Shown piece after piece: positions 28,346 to 36,628 of a DNA stretch of 64,000 nucleotides (the stretch's first letter is position 1; every line of letters starts with the position of its first letter). The notes beneath the pieces are model-generated. The model did not search any database. It was not told the DNA's origin and saw only the letters and a list, made by a program, of their open reading frames with translations. The stretch comes from Pseudomonas sp. LP_7_YM (GTDB lineage Bacteria; Pseudomonadota; Gammaproteobacteria; Pseudomonadales; Pseudomonadaceae). The translations under genes were made by a program, and so were the position numbers. Location of the stretch: the NCBI RefSeq assembly GCF_004364435.1, contig NZ_SOCT01000001.1:434001-498000 (forward strand), given 5' to 3'.

Positions 28346-29851
28346 TTACTCGTTGATCCGAGGATGCTGTTGCACGAGATTTTCGCGCTTGGCTTCGAGT
28401 TCGGCAATTTGCGTGTCGATGTCTCCGATCTTCTGCTCGATATTGTCGTGATGCTCCTTGAGCAATTCTTTGGCTTCTTGCATGTCCGACGCCGCTGGGG
28501 CTGCTCCGCGCAGGGGTTTGTTGGCCGTTTCCTTCATGGTCACGCCGGTCACCAGGCCAATTACTGCCACCACCATGAGGTAGTAGGCCGGCATGTAGAG
28601 ATTGTCCGTGGTCTCGACCAACCAGGCCGCCAGGGTCGGTGTGACGCCTGCGATCAGTACGGACACGTTGAAGGCACTGGCCAGGGCGCTGTAACGGATG
28701 TGGGTGGGAAACATGGCAGGAAGGGTCGAGGCCATGACGCCGATGAAAAAGTTGAGGACCACGGCAAGGATCAGCAACCCGGAGAAGATCAGTCCGGTCT
28801 TGCCGCTGATGATCAGCATGAACGCGGGTATCGCGAGGATGAACAAGGCGATGCTGCCGACAATGATGAAAGGCTTGCGACCGATCTTGTCGCTGATGAA
28901 GCCGATCAAGGGCTGAACGAACAACATGCCGACCATGATCGCGATGATGATCAGTACGCCGCGGTTTTCGCCATAGTGCAGGTTATGCGACAAGTAGCTG
29001 GGCATGTACGTCAGTAGCATGTAGTACGTAACATTGGTCGCCACCACGATACCGATACAGGTCAGCAGGCTGCGCCAGTGTTGGGTAGCCACTTCCTTGA
29101 ACGAGACTTTGGGTCCATCCGAAAGACCTTCGCGGTCGCCCTGTTCGAGCTTTTCAACGTGCTGCTGGAACGCTGGGGTCTCTTCCAGCGCGTTACGCAG
29201 GTACAGGCCAAGCATGCCCAACGGCAGAGCGAGGAAGAACGGCAGACGCCAGCCCCATTCCTGAAACTTGTCCTCACCGATAACGGCGGAGATCAATACC
29301 ACGATGCCTGCGCCGAGCACGAAGCCTGCGATCGAGCCGAAATCCAGCCAACTGCCGAGAAAGCCGCGTTTGCGGTCTGGCGCGTACTCGGCGACGAAAA
29401 TCGAGGCGCCGGTGTATTCGCCACCGACCGAAAAGCCCTGGGCCATCTTCGCCAGCAGCAACAGGATGGGAGCCCAGATGCCAATCGAGGCGTAGGACGG
29501 GATCAGGCCGATGGCGGTGGTACTCAAAGACATGATCACAATGGTTGCGGCCAGCACCTTCTGTCGACCGTATTTATCGCCCAGTGCCCCGAAAAACAGC
29601 CCGCCCAGCGGGCGAATCAGGAAAGGCACCGAGAAGGTGGCAAGCGCTGCGACCATCTGAATGCTGGGGTCGGCACCGGGGAAGAACACCTTGCCCAGTA
29701 CGTAGGCCACAAAGCCGTACACACCGAAGTCGAACCACTCCATGGCATTGCCCAATGCTGCGGCGGTGATTGCTTTGCGCATCTTCGCGTCGTCGACGAT
29801 CGTGATGTCTTTAAGTCCGATCGGTTTGACTTTTTTCTTGCCTAATTTCAT
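28346..29851 (-). CDS. proP: ProP-like osmosensing proline/betaine:H+ symporter
   Basis: A 501-residue MFS transporter of the metabolite:H+ symporter family. Motifs are GNAMEWFDFGVYGFVAYVLGKVFF, GDKYGRQKV and GFSVGGEYTGASIFVAEYAPDRKRG. The C-terminal 45 residues (KELLKEHHDNIEQKIGDI..IAELEAKRENLVQQ) have a heptad pattern as in the coiled coil that tunes the osmotic set point of E. coli ProP. Length is as in ProP (500 aa). I start it before KLGKKKVKPIGL, which matches the family length. It probably imports proline, betaine or ectoine under hyperosmotic stress; the actual substrate is inferred. Confidence 0.85.
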   Translation of the reverse strand: MKLGKKKVKPIGLKDITIVDDAKMRKAITAAALGNAMEWFDFGVYGFVAYVLGKVFFPGADPSIQMVAALATFSVPFLIRPLGGLFFGALGDKYGRQKVLAATIVIMSLSTTAIGLIPSYASIGIWAPILLLLAKMAQGFSVGGEYTGASIFVAEYAPDRKRGFLGSWLDFGSIAGFVLGAGIVVLISAVIGEDKFQEWGWRLPFFLALPLGMLGLYLRNALEETPAFQQHVEKLEQGDREGLSDGPKVSFKEVATQHWRSLLTCIGIVVATNVTYYMLLTYMPSYLSHNLHYGENRGVLIIIAIMVGMLFVQPLIGFISDKIGRKPFIIVGSIALFILAIPAFMLIISGKTGLIFSGLLILAVVLNFFIGVMASTLPAMFPTHIRYSALASAFNVSVLIAGVTPTLAAWLVETTDNLYMPAYYLMVVAVIGLVTGVTMKETANKPLRGAAPAASDMQEAKELLKEHHDNIEQKIGDIDTQIAELEAKRENLVQQHPRINE

Positions 29852-30201
29852 GCGGCTCACTCTGTTGCTGAATCGGTATCGCTGCAGACCGTTGACCTGT
29901 TCCCGCGCTCGGCCTCGCGGCTGCACAGTAAAGTTTATGACGAGGTCATTGCCATCGTTTTGCTGGCACGGCACTTTCGGATCAGATACAACAAGACACC
30001 AAATAATTCAGCCTGCGTCGATATTTTTCGTCCTTGCATGCTCTGGTGGCTGCCTGCAGACAGTCCTCGGCCAGCGTAACGATCAAGACTGCAATCTGCA
30101 GCCAGCCGGTTGCCGTCGCGACCTGCATGTAGTGTAGTAACGGCCCATGTCGCTGCGGTTCGGCCGTACGGCATTACCCGATCGTTACGTGGAAGCTGCA
30201 G
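29852..30201. other. Divergent intergenic region between proP and greB
   Basis: These 350 bases separate the minus-strand transporter from plus-strand greB and must contain both promoters. I see no small gene, no strong hairpin and no convincing promoter pair. Confidence 0.6.
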
Positions 30202-30693
30202 ATGGCCGAGCCAAGCACCAAAATCATTACCACTGAAGGCTTTGAGGCGCTGAAGAAAGAACTGGACTATCTATGGCGCGAGCACCGTCCGGACATTACG
30301 CAAAAAGTCGCCTGGGCGGCATCGCTCGGAGATCGCAGCGAGAACGCGGATTACCAATACAACAAGAAGCTGCTGCGCGAGATCGACCGGCGCATACGCT
30401 ATCTGCGCAAGCGCTTGGAAGATATGCGTGTGGTGGCCTATTCGCCGGAGCAGGAAGGGCGGGTGTTCTTCGGAGCGTGGGTGGAAATCGAGGACGAAGA
30501 GGGCCAGAGCAAGCGTTTTCGCATCGTCGGTTATGACGAGATCTACGGGCGCATGGACTATATCTCCATCGATTCGCCCATGGCCCGTGCGCTGCTGAAA
30601 AAGGAAGTCGGCGATGAGCTGACGGTCCGGATTCCCGCTGGGGAAAAGCTGTGGTGGGTGACGAAGATCGAGTACCCGGTCAGCGCGCCGTGA
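30202..30693 (+). CDS. greB: Transcription elongation factor GreB
   Basis: A 163-residue Gre factor. An N-terminal antiparallel coiled coil (about 1-80) carries at its tip the acidic residues in GDRSENADYQYNK, which position Mg2+ in the polymerase secondary channel for RNA cleavage. The C-terminal FKBP-like domain includes FFGAWVEIEDEEG, IVGYDEIYGRMDYISIDSPMARALL and EKLWWVTKIEY. The basic patch REIDRRIRYLRKRLEDMRVV and sequence style fit GreB rather than GreA. It is monocistronic, with a strong terminator four bases past its stop. It rescues backtracked RNA polymerase. Confidence 0.95.
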   Translation: MAEPSTKIITTEGFEALKKELDYLWREHRPDITQKVAWAASLGDRSENADYQYNKKLLREIDRRIRYLRKRLEDMRVVAYSPEQEGRVFFGAWVEIEDEEGQSKRFRIVGYDEIYGRMDYISIDSPMARALLKKEVGDELTVRIPAGEKLWWVTKIEYPVSAP

Positions 30694-30696
30694 CGG

Positions 30697-30728
30697 GCCG
30701 GGGCCGACATGCTGTTGTCGGCCCCGGC
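30697..30728. terminator. Bidirectional terminator between greB and the YbbP-like gene
   Basis: GCCGGGGCCGAC (30697-30708) pairs perfectly with GTCGGCCCCGGC (30717-30728) around an eight-base loop. It sits between the convergent greB stop and the permease stop at 30738, so it can serve both. Confidence 0.75.
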
Positions 30729-30737
30729 TTACGCGTT

Positions 30738-33248
30738 CTACCCCTCGCGCAACACCGTTAGCGGGCTCGCGTTCAGCGCGCGGCGTGTGCCGAATACGCC
30801 GGCACCGCCCACCAGCAATGCACCGATCAGCGGCAACAGTAACAGCCAAGGGTGCGGCGCCCATGCCAGGCCGAACGCATAACGATACAGCGCAAAGCTC
30901 ACCAGCTCGCAACCCAGCGCGGCCAGCACGCCACTCACGGCACCCAGCAGCCCGAACTCGATACGTCGAGACTTGATCAGCAAGGCACGGTTGGCGCCCA
31001 GCGCCCTGAGCAATGCCCCCTGACGAATGCGCTCGTCCAGCGTCGCCTGAAGCCCCGAAAAAAGCACCGCGAGCCCTGCGGCCAGCACAAACAACAACAC
31101 GTACTGCACCGCCAATGTGACCTGATCGAGGATGCTGCGCAGCTGCTCCAGCAGCGCCTCCACCTGCAGGATCGTCACCGCAGGGAAAGCACGGGAGAGT
31201 TCGACGATCTGCTGATCATGACCGGGTGCAAGGTAAAAGCTGGTCAGGTAAGTGGTCGGTACGTCTTTTAATGTGCCTGGCTGGAAGATCACGAAGAAGT
31301 TGGGCTGGAAGGTGTCCCAGTTGATGTCGCGCAGGCTGGTGACCTTGACCTCATGGGCCGCACCGCCGATCACGAAGCTCAACGTATCGCCGAGCTTCAT
31401 GTTCAGGCTCCTTGCCAGTTTGGCTTCGACCGACACGCCGGGGAGGCTAGAGGCGCCAGGCAGTTGATCGTTCCACCACTGACCTTCGGTGATGCTGTTG
31501 CCTTCCGGTAGATGGGCCGACCAGGTCAGGTTGAGGTCACGCTGAGTGGCGTTTTCACCACGCGAGTCCTTGGTCACGAACTTGCTCACCGGCTCGCCAT
31601 TGATGCTCATCAAGCGCCCCGGAATCATCGGGTACAGCGGCGCGCTGTGTGTCGACAGCTGACTGATGCGTTCGGCGAAATGGTCGCGTTCGGAGGGCAG
31701 GATATTCAGCGCGAAGTAGTTAGGCGCCTCCTTGGGCAGCTGATTCTGCCAGGTGTCGAGCAGCTCCCCGCGCAACAGCGCGATCAACCCCATGGAGAGC
31801 AGGATCAGGCCGAACGCCAGGGATTGTCCGGCCGCTGCCATGGGGTGGCGCAGCAGTTGGCCCAACCCCAGGCGCCAGGGTAAAGATGCATTGGCCAGCA
31901 GGCGGCGCAGGCTTTGCAACGCCAGCAGCAGGACGCCACCGAGGACAATCGCCGCGATCAGCCCGCCGCCAAGCAGGGCGAACGTCAGCACCAGATCCAG
32001 GCTCAGGCGCCACATGATCAGCCCCAGCGCCAATAACGCAGCGCCGTAGACCAGCCAGGTGCTGGCGGGAATCGGCAGCATGTCGCGGCGCAAGACTCGC
32101 AGTGGCGGCACTCGGCCCAGAGCCGCCAGGGGCGGCAAGGCAAACCCGGCCAGCGCCACCAGTCCGGTGCCAATGCCCGCCAGCGCGGGCAGCCAGCCTC
32201 CCGGCGGAACCGCTGCCGGCAGAAGGTCTTCCAACAGGTAAAACAGACCCAGTTGAGCGAACCAGCCGAGCAGGGCGCCAGTGGCGCTGGCCACCACACC
32301 CAGCATCGCCAGTTGCAGGCCGAAGAGCACCAGCGCTTCGCCGCGCGACAGGCCCAGGCAGCGCAACAGCGCGCTGGCGTCGAAACGCCGAACGGCGAAG
32401 CGTGCCGCTGACAACGCCACGGCGACACCGGCCAGCAGCACGGCTACCAGGCTCGCCATGTTCAGGTAACGTTCGGCTTTGCTCAACGCGCCGCCAATCT
32501 GCTGGTTGCCGTCGCGGGCATCGTCGATTTTCTGATTCGGCGCCAACCCCGGCTCGACAGCCTTGCGATAAGTCGCCAGCTCCTGCGGCGTACCGCGCCA
32601 TAGATCGCGGAAATTGACCCGGCTACCCGGTTGCACGACTTTGGTGGCTTCAAGGTCGGCCATGTTGATCATGACCCGTGGCGTCAGGCTGTAGAAATTG
32701 CCAGCGCGGTCGGGCTCGTATGTCAGGACGCGGGTCAGCTTCAAAGTGGTGGAGCCCACGTCGATGCTGTCCCCTACCTTCAGGTTTAGCGCCACCAGAA
32801 TTCGCGCTTCGGCCCAGGCCTCACCGGCCTTCGGTTCGCCGCCGCTGACGTCGGGTTGGTAGGGGGCTTCAGCGCTTTTCAGCTCTCCGCGTAGTGGATA
32901 GGCGCCGTCCACCGCCTTCACGCTGGCGAGCTGAATGCCGTTGTCGGTGGCCACCACGCTGGAAAAAATGACGATCTGCGAGTGGTCGAGGCTGAGCGCC
33001 GTCCCGGCTTCAATCTGCTCTGGCTTGGCTGGGCTCGAGCCACTGAGGATCAGGTCAGCGCCGAGAAACTCGGTGGCGCGCAGCAGCATCGCGCTGTTCA
33101 GACGCGAGCCGAAATAGCCGATCGCGGTACTCGCGGCCACGGCGACCACCAGCGCGAAAAACAGCACCCGCAATTCTCCGGCGCGCGCATCGCGCATCAA
33201 CTGGCGGGCGGCGAGGCTCAGTAGACGGACAAGCGGCAGGCGTGCCAT
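30738..33248 (-). CDS. ybbP: ABC transporter permease, YbbP/FtsX family
   Basis: An 836-residue permease of the MacB/FtsX type with the YbbP layout: one N-terminal transmembrane segment (FFALVVAVAASTAIGYFG), a periplasmic domain, a central block of membrane segments, a second periplasmic domain with YFALNILPSERDHFAERIS, and a final FtsX domain with three or four segments. Its start codon overlaps the stop of the ATPase gene by one base (TGATG), so the two are translationally coupled. The E. coli YbbA-YbbP homologue is also divergent from tesA. The transported or extracted substrate is unknown; lipid-related mechanotransmission is suspected from context. Confidence 0.9.
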   Translation of the reverse strand: MARLPLVRLLSLAARQLMRDARAGELRVLFFALVVAVAASTAIGYFGSRLNSAMLLRATEFLGADLILSGSSPAKPEQIEAGTALSLDHSQIVIFSSVVATDNGIQLASVKAVDGAYPLRGELKSAEAPYQPDVSGGEPKAGEAWAEARILVALNLKVGDSIDVGSTTLKLTRVLTYEPDRAGNFYSLTPRVMINMADLEATKVVQPGSRVNFRDLWRGTPQELATYRKAVEPGLAPNQKIDDARDGNQQIGGALSKAERYLNMASLVAVLLAGVAVALSAARFAVRRFDASALLRCLGLSRGEALVLFGLQLAMLGVVASATGALLGWFAQLGLFYLLEDLLPAAVPPGGWLPALAGIGTGLVALAGFALPPLAALGRVPPLRVLRRDMLPIPASTWLVYGAALLALGLIMWRLSLDLVLTFALLGGGLIAAIVLGGVLLLALQSLRRLLANASLPWRLGLGQLLRHPMAAAGQSLAFGLILLSMGLIALLRGELLDTWQNQLPKEAPNYFALNILPSERDHFAERISQLSTHSAPLYPMIPGRLMSINGEPVSKFVTKDSRGENATQRDLNLTWSAHLPEGNSITEGQWWNDQLPGASSLPGVSVEAKLARSLNMKLGDTLSFVIGGAAHEVKVTSLRDINWDTFQPNFFVIFQPGTLKDVPTTYLTSFYLAPGHDQQIVELSRAFPAVTILQVEALLEQLRSILDQVTLAVQYVLLFVLAAGLAVLFSGLQATLDERIRQGALLRALGANRALLIKSRRIEFGLLGAVSGVLAALGCELVSFALYRYAFGLAWAPHPWLLLLPLIGALLVGGAGVFGTRRALNASPLTVLREG

Positions 33249-33931
33249 CAGGGCTCCATAGGGGCGACCAGACGGCCACCTTCAAGGCGGATCAGGCGCC
33301 GGCAGCGGTGAGCCAGACGTTCATCATGGGTCACCAGCACCAGTGTGGTATTGCGCTCCTGGTTCAGTTCGAACAGCAGATCGCTGATGCGCTCGCCAGT
33401 GTGGCTGTCAAGGTTGCCGGTGGGTTCGTCGGCAAACAACACATCGGGGTCGGCGGCAAAGGCGCGCGCGATGGCGACGCGTTGCTGTTCACCGCCCGAG
33501 AGTTGTTTGGGCGTGTGAGTCAGGCGCTGCCCGAGACCCACACGCTCCAGCAAATGGCGCGCCTGCTCGCGGGCGTCCTTGCGACCCTCCAGTTCCATGG
33601 GCAGCATGACGTTTTCCAGCGCGTTCAAGCTGTCGAGCAACTGAAAGGACTGGAAGACAAAACCCACGTGTTCGGCGCGAACCCGGGCGCGCTGATCTTC
33701 ATCGAGCTCGCAGAGGTTGCGCCCTGACAGGGTCACCGAGCCAGCGCTGGGCAGGTCCAGCCCGGCCAGCAGACCCAGGAGGGTGGATTTGCCGGAACCT
33801 GAAGCGCCGACGATGGCCAGCGTGTCGCCCTTGTTTAGTTCCAGGGAGAGTTCGTGCAGGATGGTCAAGTCACCTTCGGTGCTTGGGACCACTTTGCTGA
33901 GGTTCTGCGCACTGAGAATACTTTCGCTCAT
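33248..33931 (-). CDS. ybbA: ABC transporter ATP-binding protein, YbbA family
   Basis: A 227-residue ATPase of the LolD/MacB class. Walker A is [12 protein letters not shown] near residue 40, the signature is [16 protein letters not shown], Walker B is [12 protein letters not shown], and the H-loop is [10 protein letters not shown]. It pairs with the overlapping permease gene downstream. Its start codon lies only 10 bp from the tesA start on the other strand, so the promoter of each gene must lie inside the other. Confidence 0.93.
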   Translation of the reverse strand: MSESILSAQNLSKVVPSTEGDLTILHELSLELNKGDTLAIVGASGSGKSTLLGLLAGLDLPSAGSVTLSGRNLCELDEDQRARVRAEHVGFVFQSFQLLDSLNALENVMLPMELEGRKDAREQARHLLERVGLGQRLTHTPKQLSGGEQQRVAIARAFAADPDVLFADEPTGNLDSHTGERISDLLFELNQERNTTLVLVTHDERLAHRCRRLIRLEGGRLVAPMEP

Positions 33932-33941
33932 GGAGAATCCG

Positions 33942-34547
33942 ATGCGTGCGTGGTTTTTAAGTGCTGGCCTGGGGTTGCTGCTGTTGTCTCAAGGAGCCAT
34001 GGCGGGCACGGTTCTGATCGTTGGGGATAGTATCAGCGCGGCTTTCGGCCTGGATACCCGTTTAGGCTGGGTGAGCCTTCTGGAAAAGCGTCTGTCCGAT
34101 GAGGGCTATAAAGACAAGGTAGTCAATGCATCGGTCAGCGGCGACACCAGCGCCGGTGGTCAGGCGCGGCTTGCGGCGTTGCTTGCAGAGCACAAGCCGG
34201 ATCTGGTGATCCTCGAACTGGGGGGCAATGACGGTCTGAGGGGGCAGCCCCCGGCGCAAATGCAACAAAATCTTGCGTCGATGATCGACAGTTCCCGGGC
34301 GGCCGGCGCCAAGGTCTTGCTGCTGGGCATGCAGATTCCGCCCAACTATGGCGCGCGCTATACGACGGCATTCAAAGAGGTGTACAGCAACCTGGCCCGC
34401 GAGAAGAAGGTCGCGCTGGTGCCGTTCATGCTCGAAGGGGTCGGTGGGGTGCCTGAGTACACCCAGGCTGATGGGCTGCATCCGGCGGCCAATGCCCAGG
34501 GGCGATTGCTCGAAAACGTCTGGCCGCAGTTGAAGGCGCTTCTTTAG
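33942..34547 (+). CDS. tesA: Periplasmic esterase/thioesterase I (TesA, SGNH hydrolase)
   Basis: A 201-residue SGNH/GDSL hydrolase with a signal peptide (residues 1-21, LSAGLGLLLLSQGAMA). Block I is IVGDSISAAFGL with the catalytic Ser, block II has Gly in ASVSGDTSAGG, block III is LELGGNDGLRG with the Asn, and block V is ADGLHPAANAQG with the catalytic Asp and His. The family hydrolyses acyl-CoAs, lysophospholipids and arylesters. GGAGA supports the start used; an ATG four codons upstream overlaps the ATPase start. It is divergent from ybbAP. Confidence 0.93.
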   Translation: MRAWFLSAGLGLLLLSQGAMAGTVLIVGDSISAAFGLDTRLGWVSLLEKRLSDEGYKDKVVNASVSGDTSAGGQARLAALLAEHKPDLVILELGGNDGLRGQPPAQMQQNLASMIDSSRAAGAKVLLLGMQIPPNYGARYTTAFKEVYSNLAREKKVALVPFMLEGVGGVPEYTQADGLHPAANAQGRLLENVWPQLKALL

Positions 34548-34839
34548 GTGAGGTTGTTGCGGGGGGATTCGGGAGTAGGTCTGTAGTCTCGGGTGGGTCT
34601 GGCTGGCTCTGTCAAATGGCAGCAAGCAAATGTTCGGCTGGCTTCAACGTTGATCCTCAGGCAGATCTCAACAAATTGCACATTGGGCGAATCCCGCCCA
34701 CACCACGCAAAAAACGGATACGCACCACCTCCAATCCCATTCCTGGCAACCTGCTCCAAGCTGCAAAATTAAAGCCCTCCAGCCCTTTTCCCAACGAAGC
34801 CTTTCGGCTAATGTGGCGCCCCCTGTTCGGAGCCCCCCG

Positions 34840-35133
34840 ATGCGCCGCCCTGCCTGGTCCCTGTTTGCCTATCAACTGATCGAGCCCGACGAGCAACTCG
34901 ACCTCTTCGCGTGCCAGGAAGTTCGTGTGCATCTTGTCGCCCGGCAACTGGAACTGGCCGGTTCAGCCGACCGCACCCTCTGCGGTACGTTGCTGCCCGC
35001 CCAGCCGCGCTGGTCCGACGTCCAGCAGGCGATCTACCAGGATGAGCGGTTGTGTCCGCTGTGCCGGGCGATCATTGATGCCCAGCGAAGGGGTTGGCAC
35101 CCCATCTGGCCGGAACTCGACCAGACCCTGTAA
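34840..35133 (+). CDS. Conserved hypothetical protein with a CPLC motif
   Basis: A 97-residue protein starting RRPAWSLFAYQLIEPDEQLDLF, with GGAG seven bases before the ATG. Three cysteines are visible: one in LCGTLLPAQPRW and two in ERLCPLCRAIIDAQRRGW. The CxxC pair with an upstream Cys suggests possible metal binding, but a fourth ligand is not obvious. There is no signal peptide or membrane segment. I do not recognise the family. It stands between tesA and the L,D-transpeptidase, each separated by its own spacer. Confidence 0.65.
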   Translation: MRRPAWSLFAYQLIEPDEQLDLFACQEVRVHLVARQLELAGSADRTLCGTLLPAQPRWSDVQQAIYQDERLCPLCRAIIDAQRRGWHPIWPELDQTL

Positions 35134-35235
35134 CAACCCCGTACCGGGCAAGCCATCGCGCCCACTCCCAGAGGCCTCGGGGTGCGTGTACAATCGCGCT
35201 CACTCAAGCCTTCCGTTTACCCAAGGATTCTCCGG

Positions 35236-36204
35236 ATGTTGTCGCGCATTCCAGCTTTCGCCCGCTGTCTGTCGCTTGCTGCACTGTGTGCGGCCGGCCC
35301 TGTTTCCGCTCTGGAGTTTCCGTTGCCGCCGCCAGGCGAAGACATCATCGGCCGGGTGCAGACCGTTACTGCCAAATACGAAGATACGTTCGCTGACCTG
35401 GGCACCCAGTACGATCTCGGCTATCTGGAAATGATCGCCGCCAACCCGGGCGTCGATGCCTGGCTGCCGGGCGCTGGCACCCAGGTGATCCTGCCGACCC
35501 GTTTCATCCTGCCGCCGGGCCCGCGTGAGGGCATCGTCATCAACCTGGCCGAGTACCGTCTTTATTACTACCCGAAAGGCCAGAACGTTGTGTACACCTT
35601 CCCGCTGGGTATTGGTCGGGAAGGCTGGGGCTCGCCGGTGTCCACCACCAAGGTGACCGCCAAGACCCCGAACCCGACCTGGACCCCGCCGGCGTCGGTC
35701 AAAGCAGAACATGCGGCCGATGGTGACATCCTCCCTGACGTCGTGCCTGCCGGCCCGGATAATCCGCTGGGGCCTTTCAAATTCGGCCTGGGCTTGCCCG
35801 GTTACCTGATTCACGGTTCGAACAAGAAGTTCGGCATCGGTATGCGCACCAGCCACGGCTGTTTCCGCATGTACAACAACAACGTGCTGGAAATGGCCGA
35901 CATGGTGCCGGTCGGCACCACCGTGCGCATCATGAACGAGCCCTACAAGTTCGGCATCAGCGGCGGCAAGGTGTATCTGGAAGCGCATACGCCCCTGGAT
36001 GAAAGCGGCAACCCTTCGGTGGTCGACAAGCACACTGCTGTGATCAACGCCTTGCTCAAACGCGAAGACCTGGCAGGCAGCCTGCGAATCAATTGGGATG
36101 AAGTGCGTGATGTGGTGGCTGCCGAAGATGGCATGCCCGTCGAGATCGCAGTGCCGGGCGTTCAGGCACCAGCGGCCAGCGATGCGCCGGTGACGTTGCA
36201 ATAA
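35236..36204 (+). CDS. L,D-transpeptidase (YkuD domain), periplasmic
   Basis: A 322-residue ErfK/YbiS-type enzyme. The signal peptide ends near residue 24 (GPVSA|LEF). A short LysM-like region (LGTQYDLGYLEMIAANPGVDAWLPGAGTQ in two parts) follows, then the YkuD domain from INLAEYRLYYYP. The catalytic set is IHGSN and SHGCFRMYNNN with the Cys nucleophile. Such enzymes make 3-3 peptidoglycan cross-links or attach Braun-type lipoproteins through the C-terminal Lys. The gene converges with oprI, a Lpp-like lipoprotein and a plausible substrate. AAGGA supports the start; an extended -10 candidate TACAAT lies at 35188-35193. Confidence 0.92.
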   Translation: MLSRIPAFARCLSLAALCAAGPVSALEFPLPPPGEDIIGRVQTVTAKYEDTFADLGTQYDLGYLEMIAANPGVDAWLPGAGTQVILPTRFILPPGPREGIVINLAEYRLYYYPKGQNVVYTFPLGIGREGWGSPVSTTKVTAKTPNPTWTPPASVKAEHAADGDILPDVVPAGPDNPLGPFKFGLGLPGYLIHGSNKKFGIGMRTSHGCFRMYNNNVLEMADMVPVGTTVRIMNEPYKFGISGGKVYLEAHTPLDESGNPSVVDKHTAVINALLKREDLAGSLRINWDEVRDVVAAEDGMPVEIAVPGVQAPAASDAPVTLQ

Positions 36205-36265
36205 CTTCATATGCTGTCGATGCCCGCTCACCAAGGCCTGGAAGAAACAGGGCAGGGTGAACGGG

Positions 36266-36330
36266 TTTTTTATTGCCTGAAGCATCGTTCGCCGCGCGAG
36301 TGCTTTCAGTGCAAGGCAGGCAATAAAAAA
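36266..36330. repeat. Long nested inverted repeat between the L,D-transpeptidase and oprI
   Basis: TTTTTTATTGCCTG (36266-36279) is repeated in inverted form as CAGGCAATAAAAAA (36317-36330). A second stem lies inside: CTGAAGCA (36277-36284) with TGCTTTCAG (36301-36309, one bulged base). It abuts the oprI terminator, so both strands encode a long structured RNA end. Confidence 0.65.
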
Positions 36331-36354
36331 AGCCGATCCGGAACCGGATCGGCT
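36325..36354 (-). terminator. oprI: Strong terminator of oprI
   Basis: AGCCGATCCGG (36331-36341) pairs perfectly with CCGGATCGGCT (36344-36354) around AA. On the minus strand a run of U follows (36331 down to 36325). It lies 22 bp after the oprI stop. Confidence 0.92.
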
Positions 36355-36376
36355 TATCAATAACCCCGAGGGATTA

Positions 36377-36628
36377 TTACTTGCGGCTAGCCTTGTCGAG
36401 CATGCGCAGAGCGCGCTCGTTGGCTTCGTCGGCAGTTTGCTGAGCTTTCTGGGCGGCAGCCAGAGCTTCATCAGCCTTGCGATAGGCTTCATCGGCACGT
36501 GCTTGCGAACGAGCGGCTGCATCTTCAGTAGCAGTCAGACGAGCTTCGGTTTCTTTGGAGGCGCTGCTGCAACCGGTAGCCAGAACTGCGGCCAGGGCCA
36601 GAGCAGAGAATTTCAGAACGTTGTTCAT
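36377..36628 (-). CDS. oprI: Major outer-membrane lipoprotein OprI (Lpp-like)
   Basis: An 83-residue lipoprotein. The signal sequence ends in the lipobox LATGC with Ser at +2, which directs it to the outer membrane. The mature part is one long Ala-rich coiled coil with heptads ([34 protein letters not shown]) and ends in RK, the usual point of covalent attachment to peptidoglycan. Length and sequence match Pseudomonas OprI. GGGG before the start, a good promoter and a strong terminator fit a highly expressed single gene. Confidence 0.95.
   Translation of the reverse strand: MNNVLKFSALALAAVLATGCSSASKETEARLTATEDAAARSQARADEAYRKADEALAAAQKAQQTADEANERALRMLDKASRK

Noticed and set aside
31720..32601. 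293-codon frame within the YbbP-like permease gene
   Set aside because: A shifted frame on the same strand as a continuous permease gene; arginine- and glycine-rich, no motifs.
35200..36522. 440-codon minus-strand frame spanning the L,D-transpeptidase and part of oprI
   Set aside because: It overlaps two clear genes and the oprI terminator; no recognisable domain.
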